Origin: Flavobacteriaceae bacterium CRH
Lineage (GTDB): Bacteria > Bacteroidota > Bacteroidia > Flavobacteriales > Flavobacteriaceae
NCBI GenBank assembly: GCA_001507425.1
Contig: LMAJ01000004.1
Location: 310,001-374,000 of the forward strand
DNA: 64,000 bases
Direction of reading: 5' to 3'
Shown here one piece after another: positions 26,764 through 35,036 of this stretch. Positions within the stretch are counted from its first letter, which is position 1, and every line of letters begins with the position of its first letter. Both the position numbers and the translations under genes were made by a program. Below the pieces are notes generated by a model. That model saw only the letters and a list, made by a program, of their open reading frames with translations. It did not search any database and was not told the origin of the DNA.

Positions 26764-27375
26764 TTATCTTTTCATGGAAATATTTTCGTGAACCCATTTA
26801 GCTTCTTCGTCTGCTGTTACATTTTCAAATTTACTATTAATTCTACTAAATGTTGCCTGCGCAAAATCATAAGGTTTACTATCGTCAAAGTAAGGTCCAA
26901 CAACACCTAAACACCAGCCGTCTTTTGAAGCCCAATGAGGTTCGTAAATACAATATTTAAAAACTTCATAATGAACAAAGTTATTTTCTCCATCAAAGTC
27001 GAAAGTAACTCGTTTTATATGTTCCATTTCATCAGGACACGCATCTAATTCTGTTGGAAATTCCAGCCAATTTGCCAAATTACTTTCAGCTCCTTTTATA
27101 AGTGAATAATATTCTTTTGGAAATAAATGTACTTTATCGTGTTCTTCTAAAAGTTGAAAAGCAGTTTGTCTGGTAAGTATGTTTCGAGCATAAGGTAAAA
27201 TATCCTGTTCAGTTAAGTCTTCGCCAATTTCAAGTTTATCATAAAGTGCTTTTACTCTTTCAAAACGTTCTTTATTTAGTTTAGAGGTTTGACGTTTTAC
27301 CGTAATCAATCTATAAACAGCAAAAATTGCAATTATTAAAACTAATACACCTATTATAATAAATACTATTTTCAT
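26764..27375 (-). CDS. Membrane-anchored protein of unknown function
   Basis: The 203-residue protein begins with one strong membrane segment (IVFIIIGVLVLIIAIFAVY), followed by a charged cytoplasmic or periplasmic domain rich in aromatic residues (EEHDKVHLFPKEYYSLIKGAE, NFVHYEVFKYCIYEPHW, WCLGVVGPYFDD). No family recognised. It follows the GRAM-like gene by 33 bp on the same strand and is probably co-transcribed, suggesting a two-gene membrane unit. Confidence 0.7.
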   Translation of the reverse strand: MKIVFIIIGVLVLIIAIFAVYRLITVKRQTSKLNKERFERVKALYDKLEIGEDLTEQDILPYARNILTRQTAFQLLEEHDKVHLFPKEYYSLIKGAESNLANWLEFPTELDACPDEMEHIKRVTFDFDGENNFVHYEVFKYCIYEPHWASKDGWCLGVVGPYFDDSKPYDFAQATFSRINSKFENVTADEEAKWVHENISMKR

Positions 27376-27408
27376 TTAATTTTTTAATTTTTATTGTTAA
27401 TTTTTTTG

Positions 27409-27900
27409 TTAGGACAATAATTTCTTCCACGACTTAATTTCATCAACTTCGAACATTAATCTTCTGTTTTCTTGGTTTTTGACTGTGAATTCGCCTCCTT
27501 TATTTTTAAAAGACGGATAAAAATTGATGGTATGCAATTCAGATTTTATCCAAATAAATTCCTCCAGCTCATGAGATTTAAAAAGTAATCTTTTGTCAGT
27601 CAGGCATAACTTTCCTGAAACGATATCTCCATCGATTAAATGATTTGCGGGTGCTTCTATTAGTGCCGTTTCAGAGTCCTGAGTTGTTATTGTAATCCTT
27701 TCTAAAACTTTCACAGGTTTTGTAAATCTCGTATAAATAGCTCCATTTAAAAGCATTGAGAAAATTGCTATTGGCATAGCAATTTGAAAAATATTTTTTA
27801 AAGGTAAATTTCCAGCATATCCCATACAACAGCAGAGAAAAAGAGTACCAACTCCCCAAAATAATCCATTACCAAAAATTTTAGTTATTATTTTTATCAT
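27409..27900 (-). CDS. Membrane protein with GRAM/PH-like domain
   Basis: Of the 163 residues, the first 55 contain two membrane helices (FGNGLFWGVGTLFLCCCMGYAG and IFQIAMPIAIFSMLLNG). The rest resembles the GRAM/PH-like fold found in bacteria: GDIVSGKLCLTDKRLLFKS, EEFIWIKSELHTINFYPSF, RRLMFEVDEIKSWKKLL. The domain may bind lipids at the membrane. It is upstream of and probably co-expressed with the single-TM gene at 26764. Confidence 0.7.
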   Translation of the reverse strand: MIKIITKIFGNGLFWGVGTLFLCCCMGYAGNLPLKNIFQIAMPIAIFSMLLNGAIYTRFTKPVKVLERITITTQDSETALIEAPANHLIDGDIVSGKLCLTDKRLLFKSHELEEFIWIKSELHTINFYPSFKNKGGEFTVKNQENRRLMFEVDEIKSWKKLLS

Positions 27901-27994
27901 TAAAGAATCGTATTTTAAATAGAAGTTTAAATTGTGATCGAGCGTATTTCGGTTAAGGCAATGAAGTTTTATATTTTTATTGATTTGAGAATCA

Positions 27995-28408
27995 TTAAGC
28001 TGGTTCCCAAAGCTCTATTTTATTACCATCTGCATCTAAAATATGAACAAATTTTCCGTAATCATAAGTCGCAATATCATCAAGAATTGTTACACCATTT
28101 TCTTTGAGTTTGCTGATAAGACCTTCCATATTCTGCACTCTGTAATTAATCATAAAATCTTTTTGGGAAGGGGAGAAGTATTCATCTCCTTTTTTAAAAG
28201 GACTCCATTGTGTAGATTCTATTTCTTTGGGTTTAGCAACATTTCTGGATTCAAAAGTTGAACCCCAATCGTTGGTATCAAAACCTAAATTTTTAGCGTA
28301 CCAATCTCTTGTTTCTTTCGGATTATCTGTAAAAAAGAAAATACCGCCAATTCCTGTTACTTTTGGAGTAGTATTTAATTCTGATGTTACGTTTTTTTGA
28401 TCTTCCAT
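27995..28408 (-). CDS. VOC-family (glyoxalase/bleomycin-resistance-like) protein
   Basis: The 137-residue protein has the paired beta-alpha-beta-beta-beta modules of the vicinal oxygen chelate fold: GIGGIFFFTDNPKETRDWYAKNLGF at the start and QNMEGLISKLKENGVTILDDI...GKFVHILDADGNKIELWEP at the end, with a metal-ligand-type Glu in KIELWEP. The substrate is unknown. Several of these small stand-alone VOC genes occur in the window, each with a different neighbourhood. Confidence 0.85.
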   Translation of the reverse strand: MEDQKNVTSELNTTPKVTGIGGIFFFTDNPKETRDWYAKNLGFDTNDWGSTFESRNVAKPKEIESTQWSPFKKGDEYFSPSQKDFMINYRVQNMEGLISKLKENGVTILDDIATYDYGKFVHILDADGNKIELWEPA

Positions 28409-28593
28409 AATATGTTTCTTTTAGTTAACGATTTACAAATGTAAAGAACTGTTATAATGGTTGTTAAATTTATTTATGAATATTTTATTTTAATATTGAA
28501 TACTAAGCCTTTTCCCGAAAACGAAAATAAGACTAAAAATGATAACTTCATAAAAAAAGAAATTTAGAATTTAAGATACATAATATCAAATCG

Positions 28594-29544
28594 TTAAAGT
28601 AGTTTGATTGGAATATAAATATCAATAATATGAAAACTTTCCGGATGTGTTTTCAGGTCATTTAAATGACTTAAAAAGAAATTTCTACTATCAGGCTGAT
28701 ATCCATTTTCTTCAAACCAAACGTCATAAATATAATTCCAGGTTTTAAAGCATTCTGTCATAGGTGCTTCTTTATGAAAAATAGCATACAAACCACCACT
28801 TATTGTAGTATTTCCAATTAATCCTTCTCCAACAATTTTTTCAGGAACAGACTAACAAACATCTGCCTGAAGCATTCCTTCTAAATTCGCATTGCTTCTG
28901 TAAACCGTTAATGCTTTTGTTTCAGGAAAATTGACCAGGTTTCTTGGAGTTGCCCAGCTAAAAAGCTGATCGAACATTTTACCAAATGTTTCGCTGTCAT
29001 GGTTGTTAATGTTTAGATTTCGAACATAAATTACATTAAATTCTTCGACTTGTTTGATTTCAAAATCAAGTTTAATTGCTTCACTCATTTTACTGTTTTT
29101 TAAGTTGTTTAATTTGAGTGCAAGGTAATTTTCGATTTCTGATTGCATTTCTCCAATATTGCTATTCATTATACCGATATTGCTTTTTTTGTGCGATTCT
29201 CTCCATGCACTTGGAGTTGTATTTTGTAATTCGTGGAAACTTCTCGAAAACGATGACATGCTTAAAAAACCGCAATCAATAGAAATTTCATTTATAGTTT
29301 TGGAAGGATTGTTCATTAAGAAAAAAAGGGCTCTTTCTATTTTTGCCTTTTTAACAAACTCATTTACAGTAATTCCCGTAACAAGTTTAAAAATTCTGTG
29401 GAAGTGAAATTTCGAAAAATTAGACAAAGAAGCCAGTTTTTCTAAAGAAAGTTCTTCATGAAGATTTTCTTTGATATAATCTATACTTTTATTAATTCTG
29501 AAATAATATTCTTTAATAGATTCTTCCTTTGTGATGTTGGCAAT
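28594..29544 (-). pseudogene. AraC-family regulator with GyrI-like ligand domain, broken by an amber codon and lost start
   Basis: Reading from 29544 gives a complete AraC HTH (LEKLASLSNFSKFHFHRIF...TINEISIDCGFLSMSSFSRSFHE) and then a GyrI-like effector domain (SEAIKLDFEIKQVEEFNVIYVRNL). The frame is interrupted by one in-frame TAG at 28852-28854 (after LQADVC) and continues for 85 codons (VPEKIVGEGLIGNTTISGGLY...) to TAA at 28594-28596. The expected start, in front of ANITKEESIKEYY, is ATT rather than ATG at 29542-29544. So a full-length regulator of about 316 residues has probably been inactivated recently, or depends on readthrough. The VOC gene upstream is 6 bp away. Confidence 0.8.
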
Positions 29545-29550
29545 TGTATG

Positions 29551-29910
29551 CTATTCTTTGGTTTTATTTTTATAAAGTTCAATTTTTCTTTCATCCGGAT
29601 CCGAAATAATAGTCATAAATCCAAATTCCGTTTCTGTTGGTTCTAGTGAGAATGCAACTTTTAAGTTTTTTAATTTCTCAATAGTTTCTTCAAAATTATC
29701 AATTCCAAAGCCTAAACGTAAATTTTTGTCAGGTTCTATCTGAGTTTTTGTCAATGGATATATTTCTAATACAGTTTGCCCGATTGTCGTTGAGTAATGA
29801 AGTGGAGCGTTTCCATGTTTATGATAATCAAAACTTAATCCTAATAAGCTATAAAAGTCGGCAAGCTGTTTTGTGTTACCTGTTCGCAATACCAATAAAC
29901 GTATATCCAT
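29551..29910 (-). CDS. VOC-family protein
   Basis: The 119-residue protein has the single-subunit VOC form: IRLLVLRTGNTKQLADFYSLLGLSF opens the first module, then YSTTIGQTVLEIYPL, RLGFGIDNFEETIEKLKNL and SDPDERKIELYKN with a metal-ligand Glu. Substrate unknown. It lies directly upstream of the broken AraC/GyrI gene and likely shared a transcript with it. Confidence 0.85.
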   Translation of the reverse strand: MDIRLLVLRTGNTKQLADFYSLLGLSFDYHKHGNAPLHYSTTIGQTVLEIYPLTKTQIEPDKNLRLGFGIDNFEETIEKLKNLKVAFSLEPTETEFGFMTIISDPDERKIELYKNKTKE

Positions 29911-29971
29911 AATGCATTACCTTTTTGTAATATTTTTTTATTAAATAAACCAAATATTTTCAAATTGCTTG

Positions 29972-30010
29972 TAAATATAAAAGTTTGGTTTACTTAAGCA
30001 AACCAAACTT
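29972..30010 (-). terminator. Rho-independent terminator of the SDR gene
   Basis: An 11-bp perfect stem (AAGTTTGGTTT 29981-29991 / AAACCAAACTT 30000-30010) around an 8-base loop is followed on the minus strand by a TTTTAT-type run. It lies 80 bp past the SDR stop codon. Confidence 0.7.
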
Positions 30011-30090
30011 CCAGATAAACATTCAATTCAAAGATATAAATCAACTTTTGATTTAGCCCTTAAATTGCATTAAATTATATACAAAAAAAT

Positions 30091-30828
30091 CTACCAAGGA
30101 CTCACTTCAGTTGCATCCTCAATATCATTACTATAGAATTTTCCTGTTGGCGCATCCTCATCTGTATAAGTGTGTTTAATGATAAAAGCTGCAGCACTTT
30201 CTATACTTCCCGGTCCGCTGTGGTGGTTAAAATCGGTTGCTGTATAACCCGGATCAATAGCATTTACTTTGAACGGTAAATCTTTTAGTTCGTGTGCCAA
30301 AGTAATGGTAAAAGCGTTTAATGCCGCTTTTGAAGTTACATAACTCGTAGCTTTAAAATCATAATATTTCCAGCTTGGGTCGCTGTGTAGCGTTAAAGAT
30401 CCTAATCCTGAAGTAATATTACTAATTCTTGGGCTATCCGATTTTTTAAGCAATTCTATAAACGCCTGAGTAACGCTGATTACTCCAAAAAAATTCGTGT
30501 CGAATACATTTTGAATCGCTGTAATGGCTGCTTCTGAAGATTTTTGTGGATATTCTCCGCTTATTCCTGCGTTGTTAATTAAAATATCCAATTTTCCCTG
30601 TTCGCTTTCTACAATGTTTTTTGCTGCTAAAATTGACTCTACATTCGTAACATCAATCTGAATGGCTTTGATATTTTCAAACCCGTTTTCGTTTAGCTCT
30701 TTTACAACCGCATTTCCTTTTTCTAGATCACGCGTTCCTAAATAAACAAATAATCCTTTTTTCGAAAGTTGTTTGGCTGTTTCTAATCCAATGCTTCTAT
30801 TAGCTCCTGTAATTAATACTGATTTCAT
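30091..30828 (-). CDS. Short-chain dehydrogenase/reductase (SDR)
   Basis: The 245-residue classical SDR has the cofactor motif TGANRSIGLETA (residues 7-18), NNAGISG, a catalytic Ser in NITSGLGS and the catalytic YxxxK in YVTSKAALNA. The glycine motif with no acidic residue after the second strand suggests NADPH preference. It is usually called a carbonyl reductase-like SDR; substrate unknown. A Crp/Fnr gene (30906-31475) lies just upstream on the same strand, and the SDR promoter region carries the same dyad as the regulator's own promoter. Confidence 0.92.
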   Translation of the reverse strand: MKSVLITGANRSIGLETAKQLSKKGLFVYLGTRDLEKGNAVVKELNENGFENIKAIQIDVTNVESILAAKNIVESEQGKLDILINNAGISGEYPQKSSEAAITAIQNVFDTNFFGVISVTQAFIELLKKSDSPRISNITSGLGSLTLHSDPSWKYYDFKATSYVTSKAALNAFTITLAHELKDLPFKVNAIDPGYTATDFNHHSGPGSIESAAAFIIKHTYTDEDAPTGKFYSNDIEDATEVSPW

Positions 30829-30882
30829 TTTTTATTGTTTTAAATTATTGAAGCAAAGGTCATTCCTTTAAAAACAAAATCA

Positions 30883-30898
30883 TTTGTCATTTGGCAAA
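30883..30898. promoter_or_regulatory. Crp/Fnr-type operator TTTGTC-ATTT-GGCAAA upstream of the SDR gene
   Basis: A 16-bp dyad (half-sites TTTGyC) centred at 30890.5. A -7-like box on the minus strand (GACCTTTG, 30854-30861, one mismatch to TAnnTTTG) has its centre 33 bp away, placing the dyad near -41, the class II activator position. The identical 19-mer occurs upstream of the regulator gene at 31508. Confidence 0.7.
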
Positions 30899-30905
30899 AA
30901 GCAAA

Positions 30906-31475
30906 TTAATAGATATTTTTTCTGATTCGGCTTAAAGAAGATTGTGTAATGCCCAAATACGAAGCCACAAAAGATAGCGGAACACGATTTACGATATTAG
31001 GATATATTTCGAGAAATTTTAAATAACGTTCTTTAGCATCTTCTGTAACAAGCGGACTTCTTCTTTCTACTTTTTGACGTAAGGCGTGCGAAACCAATTT
31101 GTATACAATTGCTTCCCAGCCAACAATAATATTGAAAAGTGATGTCCATTCTTTTTTAGGAAAAACCAGGATTTTACAATCTGTGATGGCTTGTACATAA
31201 GCCGAAGATGGAATTTCGTTATCAAAACTCTCTAAATCGACTACAAGATTGTTTTCGTCGATAAAATATTTGGTTATTTCTTCGCCTTTGTTGTCATAAT
31301 AACAAACCCGAACAACGCCATCTAAAACAAAACCAACTTGTTGCGCTATTTTTCCGGCTTCAGAAAAATAGTCGTCTTTTTTGATTTCTATTATTGTGGC
31401 TTTCTTAGAAATTAAATCGATTTGCTGTTGGTTTAAATTACCAAATTGCAATATATATTCTATAAATTCTTTCAT
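30906..31475 (-). CDS. Crp/Fnr-family transcriptional regulator (module 1)
   Basis: The 189-residue protein has an N-terminal cyclic-nucleotide-binding-like beta barrel (FSEAGKIAQQVGFVLDGVVRVCYYDNKGEEITKYFIDE) without the Arg/Ser cAMP signature, a long dimer helix and a C-terminal HTH (RVPLSFVASYLGITQSSLSRIRKN). It lies 77 bp upstream of the SDR gene. The 19-mer containing the 16-bp dyad occurs 33 bp before its own start and 55 bp before the SDR start, so I infer autoregulation and activation of the SDR. Confidence 0.9.
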   Translation of the reverse strand: MKEFIEYILQFGNLNQQQIDLISKKATIIEIKKDDYFSEAGKIAQQVGFVLDGVVRVCYYDNKGEEITKYFIDENNLVVDLESFDNEIPSSAYVQAITDCKILVFPKKEWTSLFNIIVGWEAIVYKLVSHALRQKVERRSPLVTEDAKERYLKFLEIYPNIVNRVPLSFVASYLGITQSSLSRIRKNIY

Positions 31476-31507
31476 ACTGCAAGATAAGTAAAGTTATTTT
31501 TTAAAGA

Positions 31508-31523
31508 TTTGTCATTTGGCAAA
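31508..31523. promoter_or_regulatory. Crp/Fnr-type operator upstream of the regulator gene (module 1)
   Basis: The same TTTGTCATTTGGCAAA dyad as at 30883. A TAACTTTA element at 31489-31496 (minus strand) lies 23 bp away centre to centre, so here the dyad would overlap the core promoter, favouring autorepression rather than activation. Confidence 0.65.
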
Positions 31524-31551
31524 AAGTGAATTAAAAGCTATGCAGAAATTA

Positions 31552-32070
31552 TTAGTTTATTTCTCCAAACTCATTAATCAATTTGTTTCCCAAACTTTTG
31601 TTTTTAGCTTTTGAAGAATAAAAAATCATCGTGTTGCATACAAGTTCGCCACTAACAGGAACTTCAGAGACACACGTTTTCCAGATAAAAAAGTTTGCAC
31701 CTTTATTTCCAACAAGAATAAAATATCTTTTATCTAAGTTTAATTCTTTGCTAATTATTTTTGAATCTAACAATTCGGGATGTTTTCCTGAAACAACTCT
31801 TTCATAATATTTTTCAAGTTCAGCATCTTTGTCTTTTCTGTAAAAATAATTTTCACTAAATAGCTCTACACGATATATGAGGTCTTCAGAATTATGAATT
31901 AATATTTGATAATCTTTTGTTGTACCTATTATTTCTTTACTCATAGAAACCGGCAATACATACGAATATCCAAATTCTGCATTTCGAACGTTATAGAATT
32001 CCTTTAATTTTTGAGCAAATGAAAAATAGGGAAGTACTGAAAATAAAATAATTGGAATTAAATTTTTCAT
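31552..32070 (-). CDS. Secreted protein of unknown function
   Basis: The 172-residue protein starts with a signal peptide (MKNLIPIILFSVLPYFSFAQ) and continues as a mixed alpha/beta domain (GYSYVLPVSMSKEIIGTTKDYQILIHNSEDL..., NKGANFFIWKTCVSEVPVSGELVCNTMIFY) with a Cys pair that may form a disulfide. No family recognised. The ATG at 32068-32070 starts the signal peptide; an upstream ATG is in frame but its 13 residues look unlike a signal. Probably the last gene of the operon starting at 36203. Confidence 0.7.
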   Translation of the reverse strand: MKNLIPIILFSVLPYFSFAQKLKEFYNVRNAEFGYSYVLPVSMSKEIIGTTKDYQILIHNSEDLIYRVELFSENYFYRKDKDAELEKYYERVVSGKHPELLDSKIISKELNLDKRYFILVGNKGANFFIWKTCVSEVPVSGELVCNTMIFYSSKAKNKSLGNKLINEFGEIN

Positions 32071-32115
32071 GTAAATGTTTAATACGTTTTTCAAAAATGC
32101 AATCTTCAATAATTT

Positions 32116-33501
32116 CTAATCTCCGCCACAACCGCCACAGGAACTCCCGCACGAACCGCCACAAGAGCTTCCGCATGAACTTCCACCAGAACTGCAGCTA
32201 TTTGAACTGCTATTAGAACTGCTGAAATTACTTGTATTTGTTGTGGAAATTAAAGGAATAAAAGAATTTACTAAAACCATATTCCCAAATAAAAAATAAT
32301 TCAATTCCCAGTCTTTTTCAATTGTTGTGTTACTTTTTTCTTGTTTAAAAGATTGAGATATTGTTTTTTGAAAGAAGAATTTTAGTATTCGATTCAAATA
32401 ATAATCTGCGAGTACAACTAGAAATATCATGGTAAAAACTAAAAAAGTAACCGGCTTATCTCTGCTAATTCCGGAAATAAGCCTGCTGAAACCTATGCTT
32501 AACAATAACCCTAAAACAACCATTACAATTATTATAACAAACGTAAATTGTTTTGAGTTGGTTATGGTTTCCTTAATTCGATTAACCGATTTTTGTATCT
32601 GATCGAATGTCGGCATTCTTTTTAAGGTATAATATAATTGAATGTAGGGCATAGGGGTATGATAGGATTTCATCAGTTCGAGGGCACAATTCTCGTATTG
32701 ATTTTCAGTTAAACTATTGTCAATTATTTCTAATTTATTATCACCAACAACTTTAATTTTTTTAGTGCTAATAAGATTATTTACAACACCTTGAACCACA
32801 AATTCTATTTTGTCTTGTTCCATAAAAACCAACTCAAACGGACTTAAGTTTGATAAAATTAAATTCGCCTTTATTTTATCATAAAATGAATTAAAAGAAA
32901 ATCGGACATAGAGTTCTAATAATCCAATTGCAACACCGCATAATATTAAATATTTAATTAGAAAATCCGGATTGCCAATTTCTATCAATATATCTCTGAT
33001 CATGAAATAGATTGGAAAAATTAAAAGGAACATTGAAACTAAAAAAGCATATTTTAAAGTAGAAATTTTAAGGGTACTTTGCGGCAGATGCAAAGAATCT
33101 AATTCGTTACTGTAATTCCAGATTTCATCAGGCTGATTCCCGAAATTTATTTCGTAAAGCTCTCTGGTTCTTTCTTTAGCTTTATGAAATTTCTCAAAGT
33201 CAGCTCTGTTGTGTGTAGACGGAATATGTTCTATTCTTTTACCTAATAAAGTACATAAATCAGAATAAGAATTGGTGAATATTAAATGTTGATGCCAAAC
33301 AATATCTACAGCTTCTGAAGGTGAAACCATTTCACTAGAAGTGGCTGCCAAATACATGAATTTTTTGTATTCGAGAATAGCCATTTTAGTAAAAAACGAT
33401 GTCCACTTATTTTCAAACGCCAATCTTGTCGAAAATCCATATTGATCATTCGGATTATCTAAACTAAAATTTTCAATTTTTGACCAAAGCGCTGTATCCA
33501 T
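32116..33501 (-). CDS. Glycine-rich-domain (GRDP/TIGR04222-like) membrane protein with Cys/Gly/Ser tail
   Basis: The 461-residue protein opens with a helical domain holding VDIVWHQHLIFTNSYSDLCTLLG, as in plant GRDP proteins and bacterial TIGR04222 proteins. It then has about four membrane helices in two pairs (near 150-205 and 320-380) around a soluble domain. The last 35 residues are only Ser, Cys and Gly with one Asp (SCGSSCGGSCGSSCGGCGG), a possible metal-binding or wall-associated tail. Function unknown. It follows the endonuclease V gene by 4 bp inside the six-gene operon. Confidence 0.8.
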   Translation of the reverse strand: MDTALWSKIENFSLDNPNDQYGFSTRLAFENKWTSFFTKMAILEYKKFMYLAATSSEMVSPSEAVDIVWHQHLIFTNSYSDLCTLLGKRIEHIPSTHNRADFEKFHKAKERTRELYEINFGNQPDEIWNYSNELDSLHLPQSTLKISTLKYAFLVSMFLLIFPIYFMIRDILIEIGNPDFLIKYLILCGVAIGLLELYVRFSFNSFYDKIKANLILSNLSPFELVFMEQDKIEFVVQGVVNNLISTKKIKVVGDNKLEIIDNSLTENQYENCALELMKSYHTPMPYIQLYYTLKRMPTFDQIQKSVNRIKETITNSKQFTFVIIIVMVVLGLLLSIGFSRLISGISRDKPVTFLVFTMIFLVVLADYYLNRILKFFFQKTISQSFKQEKSNTTIEKDWELNYFLFGNMVLVNSFIPLISTTNTSNFSSSNSSSNSCSSGGSSCGSSCGGSCGSSCGGCGGD

Positions 33502-33505
33502 AAAA

Positions 33506-34012
33506 TTAATTTATTTCTTTTGTTAATCGATCCATTTCTTTAAGTAACGTTGGCATTCTAAATTCTCCGTGCATACTTTCTATTTTTTGTGTTGCAATTT
33601 CAAGGTCAATTCCAATTGCAGTAATAAATAAAGGTTTTATGCTTTCGCCTCTTATCAAAGCTCTTTTATTTTGTACAATTGAAGCAAAATTGGTTTTTGC
33701 AACGCCAATAATCGGGATTTTTCTGTTTAGCTTTTCATATAAATAACCGCCTAAACCATACTTTTTGTCATCATCTAAGTAAACAAATCCGTCAACAATA
33801 ATGACATCGACTTTACTTAAGTCAATTTGATTCAATAGACTCAAAATACACGGCAATTCTCTTTTATAAAATTCTCCCGGAATATATTCTTCTACATTAT
33901 CAATTATTTCAGTATAAACATTAAAGTTTTTATTTTCATTAAATTCAGCAAATTCCAGGCAAACTGTTTTTGCCTTTTGGTCAAAGTAATACGTATCAAA
34001 AGCTAAAATCAT
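33506..34012 (-). CDS. Minimal endonuclease V
   Basis: The 168-residue protein keeps the known endonuclease V positions: D in LAFDTYYF, E in EYIPGEFYKRELP (compare YIPGLLAFRE), D in VDVIIVDGFVYLD, K in PIIGVAKTNF and a C-terminal HGEFRMPTLLKEMD resembling RRIPEPTR. Endonuclease V nicks DNA or RNA one base 3' of inosine. It is about 55 residues shorter than the bacterial norm (223 in E. coli), with the N-terminal and loop regions trimmed. It lies in an operon of membrane-related genes, an unexpected place for a repair enzyme. Confidence 0.82.
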   Translation of the reverse strand: MILAFDTYYFDQKAKTVCLEFAEFNENKNFNVYTEIIDNVEEYIPGEFYKRELPCILSLLNQIDLSKVDVIIVDGFVYLDDDKKYGLGGYLYEKLNRKIPIIGVAKTNFASIVQNKRALIRGESIKPLFITAIGIDLEIATQKIESMHGEFRMPTLLKEMDRLTKEIN

Positions 34013-34036
34013 TTTTGGTTTTATTTCTTAATTATT

Positions 34037-34549
34037 CTATTCAAATTCAAGCCATTTGTTTTCAAAATAGATCACTTTTACAGTGTCATCGTTTAGTAGT
34101 TCTACTTTGGCAAAATCGCCTTTATTTTCAATGAATTTAAGCTTAATCTCACTTGTATCATAAAATGCTCCGTATGGCAAATGAAACGGATTATTTTGAA
34201 CATCATTTGTAAAAATGGAAATAAGCAGCATTTTTTTAGAATTGCTATCCGGTTTTTCGTAACCAAATATTCTGTGATCGCGTTTCATATCAACATTAAG
34301 CCAAATTAAACTGTCTTTGCGTACATAGGCTTTCTGGATATTTTCTTCGTTACCAAGTATCATACCTGCATTTTCTTTTTCAATCGCTTCCAGACTATCA
34401 GCTGAAACGATTTTAGGTTTTGCAACACTATCAGCCTTTATTTTTGTGATAGTATCAACTGTTGTTTTTTGGATAACATTGATTTGGTTTTCTTTTTTAC
34501 AAGAAATAAAAAATAATGAAATAAGAAGTAAAGTACTGATTTGCTTCAT
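34037..34549 (-). CDS. Lipoprotein of unknown function
   Basis: The 170-residue protein has a lipobox signal (LLLISLFFISC) followed by a Lys/Asn linker and a small domain with beta-strand-like sequence (KKMLLISIFTND, EIKLKFIENKGDFAKVELLNDDTVKVIYFENKWLEFE). No family recognised. It is 5 bp from the GNAT gene and 24 bp from the endonuclease V gene, hence in the operon. Confidence 0.75.
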   Translation of the reverse strand: MKQISTLLLISLFFISCKKENQINVIQKTTVDTITKIKADSVAKPKIVSADSLEAIEKENAGMILGNEENIQKAYVRKDSLIWLNVDMKRDHRIFGYEKPDSNSKKMLLISIFTNDVQNNPFHLPYGAFYDTSEIKLKFIENKGDFAKVELLNDDTVKVIYFENKWLEFE

Positions 34550-34554
34550 CTTGT

Positions 34555-35013
34555 TTAGCGTTGATTTATATTTAATTCTAAAATAGGCAAAAATCTGTTT
34601 TTAATAGAAGTTTCAAATTGACCAATTTTTATAAAACCGAATTTAGCATAAAACATTTCGGCATTTGGTTCTGAATGAAGCATTACTTTTTTAAAACTTG
34701 TTTCTTGTAATCGATTTAGAAAATCATGCATTAAAAATTGCCCAATTCCTTTTCCTATATATTCCGGTAAAACAAAGAGATTGTCAAGTTTTACAGTTTC
34801 CTCGTCTTCATCAAAATAAGAGTAATAAGCAACAATTTGATTTTCAACGCTTAATTTATATACTGATTTGGTTTCAATATACGTTTTGGTAACTGTTAAT
34901 GCATCGGACCAGATTTCAATTTGCTCTTCAGAATAACCCCAATACGCTTTTGCCTTTTTGGTTATTATAGTTAAGATTTCAGAATCTTCCGGCATTGCTT
35001 TTTCTAGAATCAT
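34555..35013 (-). CDS. GNAT-family N-acetyltransferase
   Basis: The 152-residue protein has the acetyl-CoA-binding motif A of GNAT enzymes (LDNLFVLPEYIGKGIGQFLMHDFLNRLQE) with the Q/RxxGxG/A pyrophosphate loop as YIGKGIG, and the following HSEPNAEMFYAKFGFIKIG motif B. Acceptor unknown. Second gene of the operon that starts with the M50 protease, 23 bp after it. Confidence 0.88.
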   Translation of the reverse strand: MILEKAMPEDSEILTIITKKAKAYWGYSEEQIEIWSDALTVTKTYIETKSVYKLSVENQIVAYYSYFDEDEETVKLDNLFVLPEYIGKGIGQFLMHDFLNRLQETSFKKVMLHSEPNAEMFYAKFGFIKIGQFETSIKNRFLPILELNINQR

Positions 35014-35036
35014 TTAGCAGTTGTTGATTTATATTT

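Noticed and set aside
28594..28791. Separate small gene (65 codons)
   Set aside because: It is in frame with the AraC/GyrI gene and separated only by the TAG at 28852-28854, so it is the C-terminal part of that broken gene.
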